Shown here: positions 13,601 through 26,409 of the stretch, one piece after another
Layout of the letters: each line of letters starts with the position of its first letter
Numbering within the stretch: position 1 is the first letter of the stretch
Origin: Flaccisagitta enflata
Taxonomy: Eukaryota > Chaetognatha > Sagittoidea > Aphragmophora
Assembly: GCA_965153355.1 (NCBI GenBank)
Contig: OZ231128.1
Coordinates: 12,214,001 to 12,278,000, forward strand
Reading direction: 5' to 3'
DNA length: 64,000 nt
The notes under the pieces: generated by a model
Told to the model about the DNA's origin: nothing
Seen by the model: the letters and a program-made list of their open reading frames with translations, nothing else
Database searches by the model: none
Position numbers and translations under genes: made by a program

Positions 13601-15220
13601 GAGAGCTGATTCTAGGCTCCATTTGGTAGATATATGGTCTTGATAGGCTGGATTGGGGCTTGTGGCCTGGGGGGGATGTACGGATAGATGGATGTACAGA
13701 CATTCAGATGGATAAACAGACATATAGAAATTCATCTCTGTGTTCCATAGGACATTGGCCCTTTGGGGCTGCTGCCCCAAAAGCATCTAAAATGCTTGAT
13801 TTTCTTATTTTTTGGCAGCGGCCAATTATCAATGATTTCATACAGGGAAATTTTTTGTCTCTCCATCTTCCACCCCCCCAGCCAAAAAAACCTAAGGTAT
13901 GAAATTGGCCTTCCCAAGCCCTCTCAGACCTAAAATTGACCCTCCCAAGCCTCAAATTTGCTATCCCGGGTTTCAAATCAGCCATAAAAGGTCTTAAATA
14001 AACTTTTTCAGGCCTCAAATTGACCCTCCCAAGCCTTAAACTATCACTCCTAGGCCTGATATTGATCCTCCCAGGCCTGTAATTAGCCGTCCTAAGTCAA
14101 AAATAACTCTTTCAGGCCATTAATTGACCCCCCTAAGCCTCAAATTTTACCTTCTCAGGCTGCAACTCAGCCAATCCAAGCCTCAAATAAGCCCTCTTAG
14201 GCCTCAAATTGACCCTACCAAGCCTCACATTAGCCCTCCCATGCTTGAATTGAGCATTCCATCTCAAAAATGCTATTCCATGCCTCATATAAACCCTTTT
14301 CAAGCCTTAAATTAACCCTCCTATCATCCTGTGCCTCCTTGCCCTTCTCTCAAGCCTCAGGCCAGCTCCCTTATGCCTCAAGCCATACTCCTCAGTTCTC
14401 AAATCAGCCCCCCTAGAACATGGAATCATAGGTCATTGCCCCCTAGAAGGCCACTGCCCCATTAATCTGGATAACCTGAGATAACAATTAGAATAAATGG
14501 GGCATCAGGTACCGCTAACAATATGACGTGTGAGCGACTTATTGGACATGTGCTCAAGAACTCTTGGACCCATGGACAGACAAAGCAACCAGAAATGGCT
14601 AAATGGCCAAAAAAGGGCATAGTTTTAATTCATGCTTGTCTCGACAAGTTCTTTAAGATTGTAAAGCCTCTGCAGCTCACATAATGGTCAAGTAAATGGG
14701 GTGCGTGATACGGCTTAGAAGGAATGAATCATTTTTGCAATTTTCATCATTTTCCATTTTTTAGCTGCACCAATAGTGATATAATCAAGTGTACTTTATG
14801 CACAGAACTGAAATTCTGGATTTCTTGAAAGTTCATCTGTTAATGAAGCTGTGCTTGCTAGCATAACTGCCATAGGACTGGGGTAATTGAGATTAAGATA
14901 TAGTGAAAATAGTAAATTTCGGCGTTTTTTTGCGATTTTTGCAATTTTCGGCTCCACAATATGCGATCTATCAAAGGGCACCCGTTGCACATTTGTCAAA
15001 GAAAGCATGAAACAACAATCATTTTGGTCCTAGAGGATGTCGATGGTCAGTTTGAGAAACCACTTTTATACTTTCATGATACTGCATCCTGTCTGGGATG
15101 TCCTACATTAGGCTCACTTTTCTGTTTTTCACTAATCTATTCATTGCTTACTTCAATCTTTGATTCATTATTCATCTGGCTCATTCATTCATCTATCATT
15201 TCTAGCTCTTCAATCGATCT
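10680..15220. mobile_element. Inner palindromic (foldback) element, 4.5 kb
   Basis: Sequence 11030-11120 (CCAAAATGATTGTTGTTT...GCAACGGGTGCCCTCT) recurs inverted at 14950-15050. 12740-12830 pairs with 12870-12960 around the central stem CCGTTACTTTTTTGTAACGG (12841-12860). Between arms and centre are GGCCTGATTTGGGGTCTGAGA-type repeats (11590-12040), with inverted counterparts CAGGCCTCAAATTGACCCTC (13900-14400). It includes the motif CCTTTGGGGC(C/T)GCTGCCC shared with other elements here. No transposase frame was seen. Confidence 0.7.
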
Positions 15221-15224
15221 GTAA

Positions 15225-16080
15225 TCCGTGATCGCAATCGGCAACGTCTATTTTGTCGTCGTCAATGTCAACAAAAGAAAAAAAATTGAGGTGGCATTTA
15301 ATCCATCTCAGACAAACGACTTCCAAAGAGAGGGAACCTAGATTTCCAGATTAGTTGTCTTTACCTCGGTCTTCCCTAAGTTTTTTTTTCTTTTCTGATT
15401 TATTTAAGTATTTTAATCAAGGCAAAAACTTATACTAATGACTTCGTTAAATGATTTGCTTTATGGTGCTACAAATCCACATGTTACGGAAACTCTGCAA
15501 ATCCGCATCATCCTCTGATCATCATTAGCAGGTGGTTTTGACACGATCTTGTTTTTTTATGCGGAATTATGACACCCCTGACCCGCTGAGCACCATGAAA
15601 ACCACTAGAATGACTTCGCTTTAACTCGCATTCCAGATTCATGGCCTGGAACATACATCAAACATCGAATTAAAGAGTTGGCGCAGAAAAATGAAAACGG
15701 CAGTTCGTAAAAAAGGTCGTTAGCGGGCCAGGAACGACGTGCTTTAATCAAATCCTATCAATTAGAGTGATATCTAAATGTGTTTCTTTAGAAAATCTAT
15801 GTTTTATCACATTCTGAAAAATAAATCGGAACACGGTATAAGCAAAAAATCGTCTACCACAATTTTTTTCCGCTTGGTCACCAACTTAAAAAGGCAAGAC
15901 ACTTTTCTGAGATGCTTTTATAACTTTTTTTTCTCAGTTTGAGGCAATCATAGAGAACGGTTTAAACCACGTTTACCAAATTTTTTCATTAAACTTTGTC
16001 ACTATCCCCACCGTGGTGAGGACAGAAGGACGGAAAGGTAGAAGAATGAAGCGACTGATGGACAAATGTCTGGAAATTCC
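15225..16080. other. Unique spacer inside the outer inverted repeat
   Basis: No gene recognised. Confidence 0.35.
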
Positions 16081-16084
16081 CGCG

Positions 16085-16260
16085 TGTCCTACAGGACATT
16101 GGCCCTTTGGGGCGGCTGCCCAAAAAGGGATTACTGGAATGATAAGCGCCGCAGCTGCAGCGTGAGTAACAGCAGCGCAGGAAATGACAGCTTCGGCCCA
16201 ATAAGCGGCCCTGCAGTGAGAGCGTGAGCCTAATAAGCGCCCCTTATATTTACCATAGTT
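16085..16260. repeat. Fragment with the CCTTTGGGGCGGCTGCCC motif
   Basis: GTCCTACAGGACATTGGCCCTTTGGGGCGGCTGCCCAAAAAGGG matches the motif at 13740, 31490, 34885, 42400 and 48060. It is probably a remnant of the inner-palindrome family. Confidence 0.55.
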
Positions 16261-16689
16261 ATCACAGTCTGCCTACCTTTAGGATGCCTTCATACAAATC
16301 TATCTGCTTTGCTTATGCTGTAGTATCTGAAATATCTCATAAAGTCATCAAATATTAAATTAGGAATGATTGATTTGATGAAGGAAACATAATTTTTAAT
16401 ACTTTTAACCGCAAATAACTAACATTGAAAATAACTTACATCATCTTAACACTTTTTTTTCTGGTGACTTTCCTCCTTTCTATTTAACATCTAGTTTAAG
16501 CTAGTATCCTTCGAACTCTCGAGCCCAGTTCTATGTCCCGAGTGAGAACAGGGAAAAATGTTTATAGACTCGGAATTTGTCACAGATGATCATGCCGTCA
16601 TAACCATCATCGCCACCATCGATATAGATCATTGATAATCGATCGCCCTTCTTCAGAGTGAGCCTGACTATGGAAAGGTATTCAACACA

Positions 16690-16714
16690 GCAGCAACAAA
16701 AACAACAACAACAA

Positions 16715-16780
<66 letters not shown>

Positions 16781-16782
16781 AA
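16690..16782. repeat. (CAA)n microsatellite
   Basis: About 30 triplets. Confidence 0.97.
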
Positions 16783-16883
16783 TCATTTATGTTATTATCA
16801 AGAAACATTAAGGTTCCAATCGCGACAAAGGTATTTAGAAGTTCATCTTTCTAAGTTGTATGCTACACGGCTTTTAAACTCAA

Positions 16884-16990
16884 TATGTCAGTCTGTCGGT
16901 CCGTCACAAAGTTCTCATATACCACAACATAACATTAGGGGCAGGCGTGAAAATAATGTCCCGCACGCGACTTGAAGGTGTTGGCCTTAT
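16884..16990 (+). mobile_element. Family A fragment
   Basis: GTCAGTCTGTCGGTCCGTCAC, then GCACGCGACTTGAAGGTGTTGGCCTTATTTT. The 5' hairpin is missing. Confidence 0.5.
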
Positions 16991-17168
16991 TTTCTTTCCT
17001 TTTCTTCCTTGTTGATTTTTCGATCATAAAAGCCTATAACATGACAAACAACAATGACGATTATGTTGACAATGACCAAGTGACTTTTTTTGATGGTGAC
17101 GATGACCGAGCGTAACACGCATGCGGCCAGCTACTTCCAAGTGATATTCCCGAGGAAATGGAGAGTCA

Positions 17169-17170
<2 letters not shown>

Positions 17171-17246
<76 letters not shown>
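17171..17246. repeat. (CT)n microsatellite
   Basis: About 38 dinucleotides. Confidence 0.97.
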
Positions 17247-17249
<3 letters not shown>

Positions 17250-17622
17250 ATTTTTTCAGCAGCCAAGTCGCAGCATTGTAGCAGCTGATGGGAAAGGCTG
17301 TTCTCCATTAAACTTTTTTTACGGCTTTAAATGGATGGATTTTATTGATCCATGTTACGGATTATGTTCTTAATTAACGGATTTTCATTGATCTTTTGTC
17401 ACGGAGCGTCTTATTTTTATGAATATTGTTTCTATGGACTCTGTTGGAAAAAGTCAACCTATCACAACTTTCATGGGCTCTCCATCAAAGCGGGTTTTTA
17501 TAATTGTCATCATTGTAATTGTTCTCTGTTTCGTAAATTCATTCATTCATTCACTTAAGTACTTTTCTGCCCCATGCTCAAGCGCATACTCAGGAAGTCT
17601 TTTCGATAGTTTTTTTTTTTTA

Positions 17623-17686
17623 AGATCCCGATTGCTTCCATCAAGAAGCAATGAGTTGCACCTTATGCATCACAATCTGAGGAGGG
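17623..17686 (+). CDS. Possible exon of unknown gene (weak)
   Basis: A 12-T pyrimidine tract plus AAG precedes a short non-repetitive frame (SRLLPSRSNELHLMHHNLRR) that ends near a GTGTAAG donor-like site. It could be an upstream exon of the ARHGAP39-type gene, whose N-terminal half is not otherwise found, or chance. Confidence 0.15.
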
Positions 17687-17689
17687 TGT

Positions 17690-18190
17690 AAGCCTAGTGA
17701 TGCTAAACGCGGGCGAAAACAACTTTTGCTAGACAGTCTGTTGAATTTTCTCATCTTGTTTCCAAAAATTTCTGCGCATATTCATTCTTAAACAAACAAT
17801 TTTTTTTATTGTTTTCAATTTGTTCATTGTTCAATTTTTTATCAATTAAATGTTAAAAGAATCAAATCCTACATGCTTATCTTAAACTCAGAGATCAGTC
17901 TCAATACCGAATTTATGCTAGCTTCCGTGCTGAAAAAAAAAGACAAAAAATCGACCCGATACATTTGTGTTTTGGTGAATCAAGAAGATTAATCAGAAAT
18001 ACAGAAAATCGACCCGATAAATCGCCCAGTCGATAGTATCGTGACACCTCTGCCTCCATTTCCTTCACCTTGATAATTCAAAGCGGAAGTAAAATAACGT
18101 TTTGCGTGAGGTTTAAGAGAGTTTCATGTTGGGGACTTGGGGTTACCATTTTTTCTGCAGTAATGAGTAAAGCAGATATTAGGTCTAGGG
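17690..18190. other. AT-rich unique sequence
   Basis: Nothing recognised. Confidence 0.35.
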
Positions 18191-18593
18191 ATTTTTTGTC
18201 GCATACATGCGACTCTACACCCCGCTTCATCCATCCGTCTCTCCATCCCTTGGTCTGTTGGTCTGTCACACTTTCTTTATCAGACTCATTTTTAGTTGCT
18301 GACATGCAGCTCTATAAGAGGCTTTGTTTGTCCATCCGTCCCTCCATCTGTCAGTCCGTCCATCCGTCTGTCTGTCCATCTGTCCGTCTGTCCATCCGTT
18401 GGTCGGTCATGGTGATCAAGTTAAAAAGTAGGAAAACAAGCATTTTCGATACTTTGTGTGTAGGTTTGAGTGGTAGAGGTGGGTTGAGGTGGGGGTTGGA
18501 TACCCCATCCCACCCATCCGCATCACTTATTTTAAGTCATTTTAAGTCATTATGTAAGTATTGCACGCAACTTATAATATCCTTTGTATTCAT
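18191..18593 (+). mobile_element. Two adjacent family A copies
   Basis: A truncated copy starts at 18191 (TTTTTTGTCGCATACATGCGACTCTACACC). A second starts at 18289 (TTTTTAGTTGCTGACATGCAGCTCTATAAGAGGCTTTG) with many CCGTC tetramers and ends GCACGCAACTTATAATATCCTTT. Confidence 0.65.
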
Positions 18594-18603
18594 TTTGGAA
18601 GAC

Positions 18604-18763
18604 ATGGAGGAAGGATTTTTATACAATTCCTTCCTCCCAGTAGACTCTTGTTACATCCCACCCAATGATACAACACCTAGTCCAAATCGATTTTCATATA
18701 AGGACCTTTCCCATTATATCCCTGAATGCCGGATGTATCTAATCGGACTGCATAGCTGCAAGT
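18604..18763 (+). CDS. Possible exon, unrecognised (weak)
   Basis: After TTTTGGAAG a frame of about 53 codons has ordinary amino-acid composition (MEEGFLYNSFLPVDSCYIPP...), ending near a GCAA|GTAACT donor-like site or at TAA. No family is recognised. Composition alone makes it a candidate. Confidence 0.2.
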
Positions 18764-18802
18764 AACTAGGTTTTGGTTGTTACAAAAAATTTTTTGGAAG
18801 TA

Positions 18803-18985
18803 CAGTTGAACCCCGCTCTAATGGATTTCAGGGACCCAATAATTATCTTCTGTTATAAGCGGACCTTTGTCATTGCCAACAAAGGAAATAAAAAAATTAA
18901 CCTGAAGGGACCATTAATTTGCATCTGTTACAACTCATAAAAGAAATTCTGTTTGTGGCGGGTCTTTTAGAGCGGGGTTCAATTG
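18803..18985. mobile_element. MITE with CAGTTGAACCCCGCTCTAA ends (pogo/Tc1-like)
   Basis: Inverted ends CAGTTGAACCCCGCTCTAA and TTAGAGCGGGGTTCAATTG are flanked by TA on both sides. The 183-bp interior is non-coding. Similar TA-flanked MITEs are attributed to pogo/Tc1-type transposases, which is inference here. Confidence 0.85.
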
Positions 18986-19430
18986 TATGGTTAAATTCTG
19001 TTGAAAGGACCGATTATTCTTAGCCTCCCATTGACTCTTTAGCCTGGACAGCAACAGTTTCTGAAGAGCCTCCCATTCCCATTGGTTTGCCTGTTGTACA
19101 GTGCATTGGTCCATTGGTAACATTATGTCGTTTAGGCATTTAGGTAAGTTTTTGCATTACTGCTCCTGCGAAAAATCTTGGTATTGGTATCATTCTATGA
19201 ATATACATGACAATAGAAAATGAAAATCTTGTTCTTTCATACAACACTAAGTGACATAGAAATAATGAACCAATACTCTTTATGAATGAGAGACCAGATT
19301 TATATGAGTATCAACAAACAATTTTCAAAAGATTTAATATGAAAAAAAATCTGGAAGTGGGAGGGACGAGGGCAAAATTCGGGCAGTCAGAATTACAGAA
19401 AAGGTTGGGGAAATGCGAGGATGCATCTAA
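18986..19430. other. Unique sequence, no gene seen
   Basis: Nothing recognised. Confidence 0.35.
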
Positions 19431-19559
19431 AACTGATTGGGAGTGGTGTGGGAGGGATTGAATCGGTCATTGATGGATTTTCGAAAAAAGGTAACAGACG
19501 GACTAACAGAGGGACTAACAGATGGACAGACCATTTTATGGAGAAGCAAGGACGCATCA

Positions 19560-22090
19560 AAAATTTGCATATTTAATGCATTAATTCATGACAAAAAACT
19601 GATTATAAAATTATGGGCAATAAGTTACCATAGATTTATGAAAAAAGTCCATTTTGTCATGAATTTTTTGAAATCATAAAAGATTACATGATTTTTTGCA
19701 TAAATTTATGCAAATTTAGTGCATCAATTTATGACCCAAAAGGATCATAAAATTATAGTCAATAACTACCCATAAATCTATGGCCAAAAATGCAGTTTTT
19801 TATGATTTTTTTTGGAATCTTAAAGAATAATGTTTTTTGGCATAAATTTATGCAAGATTTTTGCATTTAATTATGACAAAAAAAATAATCATAAACTCAT
19901 GGGCAATAGGTACCCCTAAATTTATGAAAAAGAAATGCAGTTTTTCGATGATTTTCTTTGGAATCATAAAAAATTACATGGTTTTTAGCATAAACTTATG
20001 CATATTTTTTGCATTAATTTATGACACAAAATGATCATAAATTTATGGGTAATGAGTTCCCATAAACTTATGGCAAAATGCAGTTTTTCGTTAATTTTCT
20101 TTGGAATCATAGAAAATTTTTTGTTTTTTTTCGCGTAAATTCATGCACATTTATTGCATTAATTTATCACACAAAATGGTCATAAATTTATGGGCAATAA
20201 GTACCCGCAAATTTTTTTGCAAAAAAATGCAGCTTTTTTTATGATTTTCTTTGTAATAAAAAAAAATCATGTGTTTTTTGGCATAAATTTATGCTTATTC
20301 ATTGCATTATTTATGACAATAAATGATCATAAATTAATGGGCATTTTTTACCCATAAATCTATGGCAAAAAAATGAAGTTTTTAAAAGATTTTCTTTGGA
20401 ATCACAAATAATAATATGTTTTTGGGCATAAATTTATGCCTATTTATTGCAATAATTTATGACAAAAATTGCTCATGAATTTATGGGCAATTTGTACCCA
20501 TAAATTTAGGGCACAAAAAAAGGAGTTTTTTTATGATTTCTTTGGAATCATAAAAAAATGTGTTTTTTTGCATAAATTTATGCCTATTTATTGCATTAAT
20601 TTATGAAAAAAAATGATCATAAATTTAAGGGCGATTTGTACCCATTATTTTATGGCAAAAAAAAAAAGCATTTTTTGTAGGACTCATAAAAAATAACAAG
20701 TTTTTTGCCATAAATTTATGCCTATTTATTGCATTAATTTATGACAAAAAATGATCATAAATTTATGGGCAATTTGTACCCATAAATTTATTGCAAAAAA
20801 ACGATGTATTTTTATGATTTTCTTTGGAATCAAAAAAATTTTTGTATTTTTTGCCATAAATTTATGCATATTTTTGGCACTAATTTATGACAAAAAATGA
20901 TCATAAATTTATTTGTACCCATAATTTTATGGCAAAAAAAAAGGATTTTTTTTTTCGAATCATAAAAAATCATATGTTTTTTCGCATAAATTTATGCCTT
21001 TTTATTGCATTAATCTATGACAAAAAATGATCATAAATTTATGGGCAATTTGTGTCCATAAATTTATGGCGAAAAAAACGCTGTTTTTTTATGATTTTCT
21101 TTGGAATCATAAAAAATTTTATGTTTTTTGCCATAAATTTATGCATATTTTTGGCATTAATTTATGGCCTAAAATGATCATAAATTTATGGGCAATTTGT
21201 GTCCATAAATTTATGGCAAAAAAACGCCGTTTTTTTATGATTTTCTTTGGAATCATAAAAAATCTTATGTTTTTTGCCATAAATTTATGCATATTTTTGG
21301 CATTAATTTATGGCCAAAAATGATCATAAATTTATGGGCAATTTGTGTCCATAAATTTATGGCAAAAAAAAGCTGTTTTTTTATGATTTTCTTTGGAATC
21401 ATAAAAAATTTCATGTTTTTTGCCATAAATTTATGCATATTTTTGGCATTAATTTATGGCCTAAAATGATCATAAATTTATGGGCAATTTGTGTCCATAA
21501 ATTTATGGCAAAAAAACGCCGTTTTTTTTATGATTTTCTTTGGAATCATAAAAAATCTTATGTTTTTTGCCATAAATTTATGCATATTTTCGGCATTAAT
21601 TTATGGCCAAAAATGATCATAAATTTATGGGCAATTTGTGTCCATAAATTTATGGCAAAAAAACGCTGTTTTTTTATGATTTTCTTTGGAATCATAAAAA
21701 ATTTTTTGTTTTTTGCCATAAATTTATGCATATTTTTGGCATTAATTTATGGCCTAAAATGAGCATAAATTTATGGGCAATTTGTGTCCATAAATTTATG
21801 GCAAAAAAACGCTGTTTTTTTATGATTTTCTTTGGAATCATAAAAAATCTTATGTTTTTTGCCATAAATTTATGCATATTTTTGGCATTAATTTATGGCC
21901 AAAAATGATCATAAATTTATGGGCAATAGGTACCCATAAATTTATGGCAAAAAAATGCAGTCTTTTTATGATTTCTTTTGGAATCATAAAAAATCATATG
22001 TTTTTTCGCATAAATTTATGGAAAAAAACTCCATAAATTTATTGGTACCTATTGCCCATAAATTTATGGCATAAAACTACCATAAATTTA
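19560..22090 (+). repeat. Right arm of large inverted repeat: CATAAATTTATGG satellite
   Basis: Reverse-complement counterpart of 8735-10665. It has about 17 units of roughly 146 bp, most homogeneous at 21010-21910 (GATTTTCTTTGGAATCATAAAA, CATAAATTTATGCATATTTT, GGGCAATTTGTGTCCATAAA). Confidence 0.9.
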
Positions 22091-22428
22091 TGAGCCTGAA
22101 TCGGCTATGATATATCTGCTACTCTTATTCAACTACCCTTATTCAAAAGTAAACGTGGTAGAAAACACTGTTTTTTAAGTCAAATGTGAATAAAATTATT
22201 TAAGTAGACCATAATTCAATTCATTTTTTAAAACATAATTTTAAAAATATTGATCTTCATAAAAGGTGCTCATAATAAAACATGTAAGCCACGATCATAT
22301 CAACATAATTAAAAAACATTTATTAATTACAAGAAATTTGATAAAAGATACAAAAAAGATTATAAGCTACTTTTTTAAAGACCACCCGTTGTCTACATAT
22401 CAATCTATTGTATCGAAATCTACATGTT
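22091..22428. other. AT-rich unique sequence
   Basis: No gene recognised. Confidence 0.35.
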
Positions 22429-22518
22429 TTTTTGCGGTCGGTCACGCTCGAATTGAAAATCTCTAAAAAAAGCAAAAATCACTGGGAATCATTCAGAAAT
22501 ATGCTAAAATGATTTTTA

Positions 22519-23019
22519 GATGCGCCATAGGACCTCTTGAGAGGCTCTGTCTGTCCGTCCATCCGTCGGTCACGCTCGAATGAAAAATTGCAAAAAATGT
22601 TTGAAATCAATTGAAAACTCATTTCGTTCATCATTGATGATACTCATCATGATTCATATCATTCACTAAAAAAATCAGCTATGGTAAGGTCTGAGAGAGC
22701 TGGGGATATGTCGGATAGGTCTGGTGATAGATCATATGGGTATGGGGATAGGTCTGATAGAGCTGATGATAGGTCTGATAGAGCTTGGGATAGGTCTGAT
22801 AGAGCTTGGGATAGGTCTGATAGAGCTTGGGATAGGTCTGACAGAGCTCCGGATAGGTCTTATAGAGCTAGGGATAGGTCTGATAGACCTAGGTTTAGGT
22901 CTGATGTAGCTAGGGATAGGTCTGATAGAGCTAGGGATAGGTCTGATGGAGCTAGGGATAGGTCTAAGAATCAATAACGCCCGGCGCACCATCTTGGCCC
23001 GTGTATCCGACCTTGTTTC
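22519..23019 (+). mobile_element. Family A variant with (GATAGGTCTGATAGAGCT)n interior
   Basis: GGCTCTGTCTGTCCGTCC, GGTCACGCTCGAATG, then about 16 copies of an 18-bp repeat (22690-22965), ending CCCGTGTATCCGACCTTGTTT. A partial copy of the GGTCACGCTCGAAT block lies just upstream at about 22437. Confidence 0.6.
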
Positions 23020-23239
23020 ATTTTTTCTTTCATTTTTTTCTCTCATGATTTTTTTCCTCTTGCCCACAAAAGCAGTTTGCTGCCTACAACCAATGCTTGC
23101 GTGCTTGGGTACCTTGCCGTACCCTGCCTGGAAGTTGCTCTTGTTTTTCTTCTAAACGAATTTTGATCGTCAGAGCATGCTGAAGTAATTTTGTTAAACG
23201 CGAGAATGTGACATATGCCTAACGGCTGAGATTTAGTTA

Positions 23240-23512
23240 AGGCGTGTTTCTAGTCACAGACAATCATGATTTTAAACAGGCCTCTCGGTCGCTTGCTACG
23301 TTCGTTCGCTCGCATTGCTCACTCCACTCACTCGCTATGTAACGCTCTACTTCACTAAGCTCGCTTCGCTCACTTGTTCTGTTCAGGGGCTTGCTCACTC
23401 ACTTTGCTCACTCCCTTGTGGGACAATTTAAATTCATGAATATGTATTCACACTGTAAATGCGTTTAATGGGAACAAACGCGTTTTTGGTCGTCACTGGA
23501 AACACGTCCTTT
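23240..23512 (+). mobile_element. Family B element
   Basis: GGCGTGTTTCTAGTCAC start, CTCTCGGTCGCTTGCTACG interior, and end CACTGGAAACACGTCC. Confidence 0.75.
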
Positions 23513-23632
23513 GAGAAATAAGAGAATACACCCATGTGTGTATTTTACTCGAACTCACGAATTCCCTTGTTATTCTTTGCAGTTTTCCTTTCATTTTTGT
23601 GGCGTGTCAGATTGAAACATTTTTTCTTCTGA

Positions 23633-23856
23633 TTTTTAGTCACGTGCTTCGCGACTCAATAACCCGCTGTTACTGGTCGGTCCGTCAGTCCGTCGCTCCA
23701 TCAGTTCATCGGTCTGTGAGTCCGTCGCTCTGTCTGTGTTTGTCAGTCCATTTACATATTACAGGGGTTTTTTGGCATCACCGCTCCTACACAAATATTT
23801 GATTGCCCTTCTTGATCACTGCTCCTGCCCACCCGTAAGCGACTTGGGCAGCCATG
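23633..23856 (+). mobile_element. Family A element
   Basis: TTTTTAGTCACGTGCTTCGCGACTCAATAACCCGC start, GTCCGTCGCTCC repeats, CCTGCCCACCCGTAAGCGACTTGGG. The 3' terminus is lost. Confidence 0.65.
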
Positions 23857-23873
23857 CATCTGGCTTTCATTTC

Positions 23874-23876
<3 letters not shown>

Positions 23877-23909
<33 letters not shown>

Positions 23910-23994
23910 CTTTCTCTTATGCTTTCTTTGTTCATTTTTGTGCGCCCAAGAATTAATCTGACTGCATCCGTGTTTGTTAGTAAATATATACATT

Positions 23995-24091
<97 letters not shown>

Positions 24092-24155
24092 CTGTCTGTC
24101 TGTCTGTATGTATGTATGTATGTCTATCTGTCTGTCTGTGTGTCTGTCTGTCTGT
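23877..24155. repeat. (CT)n, (GT)n and (GTCT/GTAT)n microsatellites
   Basis: CT at 23877-23905, GT at 23998-24083 and mixed tetranucleotides to 24155. Confidence 0.95.
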
Positions 24156-24467
24156 GGCTGAGTGTGTTTGTGTTTGTGCTTTCCAGCCTGGTATGTACTT
24201 TTTATTCATTGAACTGCTCGCAACCTAATGAAAGGTCTATAAAAAGCAAAGATCGGCTGATGGACCAATTGACCAACTGGCAGATGAAGATGAAAAAGTC
24301 AATAATTAAGACCGACATGCCCAGCAACTAGAATGATGCAACCTTCCGCAGACGATGTCAGCTGATTTCTCTGCTGTCAGAAACAACTTGCCGTTGGATG
24401 AAAATTTAATGGTGAAAAATGAGAAAAATCATAGAGGGAAAAAACAAATATGAAAAGATGACAATTA

Positions 24468-24643
24468 CAGTTGAACCCCGCTCCAACGGATTTCAGGGGA
24501 CCAACATTTTTTTCTGGTATAGGCGGACTTCTGTTATTGCCAACAAAAGAAATGAAAGAAACTCCCTTGAAGGAACTATGAATTTCCATCTGTTGTAGGC
24601 GGAATCCCGTTGGTCGCGGGTCCGTTAGAGCGGGGTTCAACTG
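24468..24643. mobile_element. MITE with CAGTTGAACCCCGCTCC ends (pogo/Tc1-like)
   Basis: Second full copy of the family at 18803. Its 3' inverted end is AGAGCGGGGTTCAACTG and TA flanks both ends. Confidence 0.85.
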
Positions 24644-24904
24644 TACTTGTAATTTTAATCTAACTCCCATTTATGATTTATGATTCTATACACATGTATA
24701 CATGCATACATATATGTATCTATTTTCTGTATAGCCTGAAGGTCCTTGCAAAATATCTGCCGCACGCCTGTGTGTCCTTTAGAGTCGTTGTCCAGTATTT
24801 AACAAGATTATCCTAAAGTGCCACATGGGAAATCGGCAGTTAAGCTTTTCCTGATTGCCATCAATGAATGAAAATCGATGATTGGACCGCGAACGCGACT
24901 GCGC

Positions 24905-25392
24905 TGTATGCCTTTGCCTTTGCCTTTTTGCCGTTGCCTTTGCCTTTTTGCCTTTGCCTTTTTGCCTTTGTCTTTGCCTTTTTGCCTTTGCCTTTTTGCC
25001 TTTGCCTTCTTGCCTTTGTCTTTGCCTTTTTGCCTTTGTCTTTGCCTTTTTGCCTTTGCCTTTGCCTTTGCCTTTTTGCCTTTGTCTTTGCCTTTTTGCC
25101 GTTGCCGTTGCCGTTGCCTTTGCCTTTTTGCCTTTGTCTTTGCCTTTTTGCCGTTGCCTTTGCCTTTGCCTTTTTGCCTTTGCCTTTTTGCCTTTGCCTT
25201 TTTGCCTTTGCCTTTTTGCCTTTGCCTTTGCCTTTTTGTCGTTGCCTTTGCCTTTTTGCCTTAGTCTTTGCCTTTTTGCCGCTGCCTTTGCCTTTTTGCC
25301 TTTGTCTTTGCCTTTTTGCCGTTGCCTTTGCCTTTTTGCCTTTGTCTTTGCCTTTTTGCCGTTGCCTTTGCCTTTGCCTTTTTGCCTTCACG
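24905..25392. repeat. (TTTGCC)n hexanucleotide array with higher-order pattern
   Basis: About 490 bp of TTTGCC with variants TTTTTGCC, GTTGCC and TTTGTC recurring in blocks. All frames are open and low-complexity (Lys/Arg/Gln on the minus strand). Confidence 0.95.
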
Positions 25393-25434
25393 CCAACTTT
25401 TTTTTGAAGTCGGCTTCAAAAGTATGCCAAGGAT

Positions 25435-26405
25435 GAAACTAACTATGGCAAAATAAAAAAAGACAGTAATTTTCAAAATGATATTGAGAGCTCATTTTTT
25501 AGAGCAGCTTTATAATTTTCTAGACCAAGATAGTTTGTCAAATTAGGTACCTAGCAAAAAAATCAGATCTTGAAAAAGTTGATTTTTGGGCCCATAGCAT
25601 TGATTTTTGCAAAATTTGTCTATTGAACAATCACCGAGTTGGTTTCAGTTTCAGTTTAGATCTAACTTTGAAAATTAATTGTGAGCTCAATTTTTGGAGC
25701 AAGATCAAAATTTTTTAGATGATGATAGCATGTCAAATTTCTGACACAGTGAAAAAATCAGAACTCAAAAAAGTTTATTTTTGTAGTTGCAACATCAATT
25801 TTTGTAAAATTGGTTAAAGTTGGATGGTCAAAATAAAAAAACATTTATCTAGAAATGATTTCAAATGTTCATTTTTGTTAGTAGCTTCACAATTTTTTTA
25901 GGTGGTGATAGTATGACAAGTTTTTGACACAGCAAAAAAATCGGAACTCAAAAAAGTGTATTTTTGCACCAGTATCATCAATTTTTGTGAATAGACTTCT
26001 AATAAAAACTTTAGTATTGATATCCAGTTTTGACAGATTTTACAAAAATTGATGTAGAAGGTACAAAAATACACTTTTTTGAATTCTGATTTTTTTGCAG
26101 TGTCAGAAATTTGACCTTCTAACAACATCTCAGAAATATTGATCTCTCTCTTAAAGTTGAGCTCAGAGTAAATTTTTAAAGTTGGATCTAAACTAAAACC
26201 TATTCGGCGATGGTTCAATTGACAAATTTTGCAAAACTCAATGCTATGGGCACAAAAATCAACTTTATGAAGATCTGATTTTTTTACCAGGTAGCAAATT
26301 TGACAAACTATCTTAGTCTAAAGAATTATGAACCTGCTCCAAAAAGTGAGCTCACAATGTCATTTTAAAAATTACTGTCCTTTTTTATTTTGCCATAGTT
26401 AGACG
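25435..26405. mobile_element. Foldback element, about 0.97 kb
   Basis: The left arm from AACTATGGCAAAATAAAAAA (25440) through ATCAGATCTTGAAAAAGTTG and AAATTTGTC(T)ATTGAAC recurs inverted up to TTTATTTTGCCATAGTTAG (26382-26402). The centre is near 25.92 kb. No coding frame. Confidence 0.85.
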
Positions 26406-26409
26406 ATGA

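Noticed and set aside
8735-22090. Repeated MHIFGINLWPKM-type frames as a protein family
   Set aside because: They are translations of the CATAAATTTATGG satellite in both arms, with stops in each unit and no conserved codon-position pattern visible.
24861-25476. Lys/Arg/Gln-rich and Leu/Cys/Phe-rich frames over 170 codons
   Set aside because: All derive from the (TTTGCC)n array, and both strands and several frames are open.
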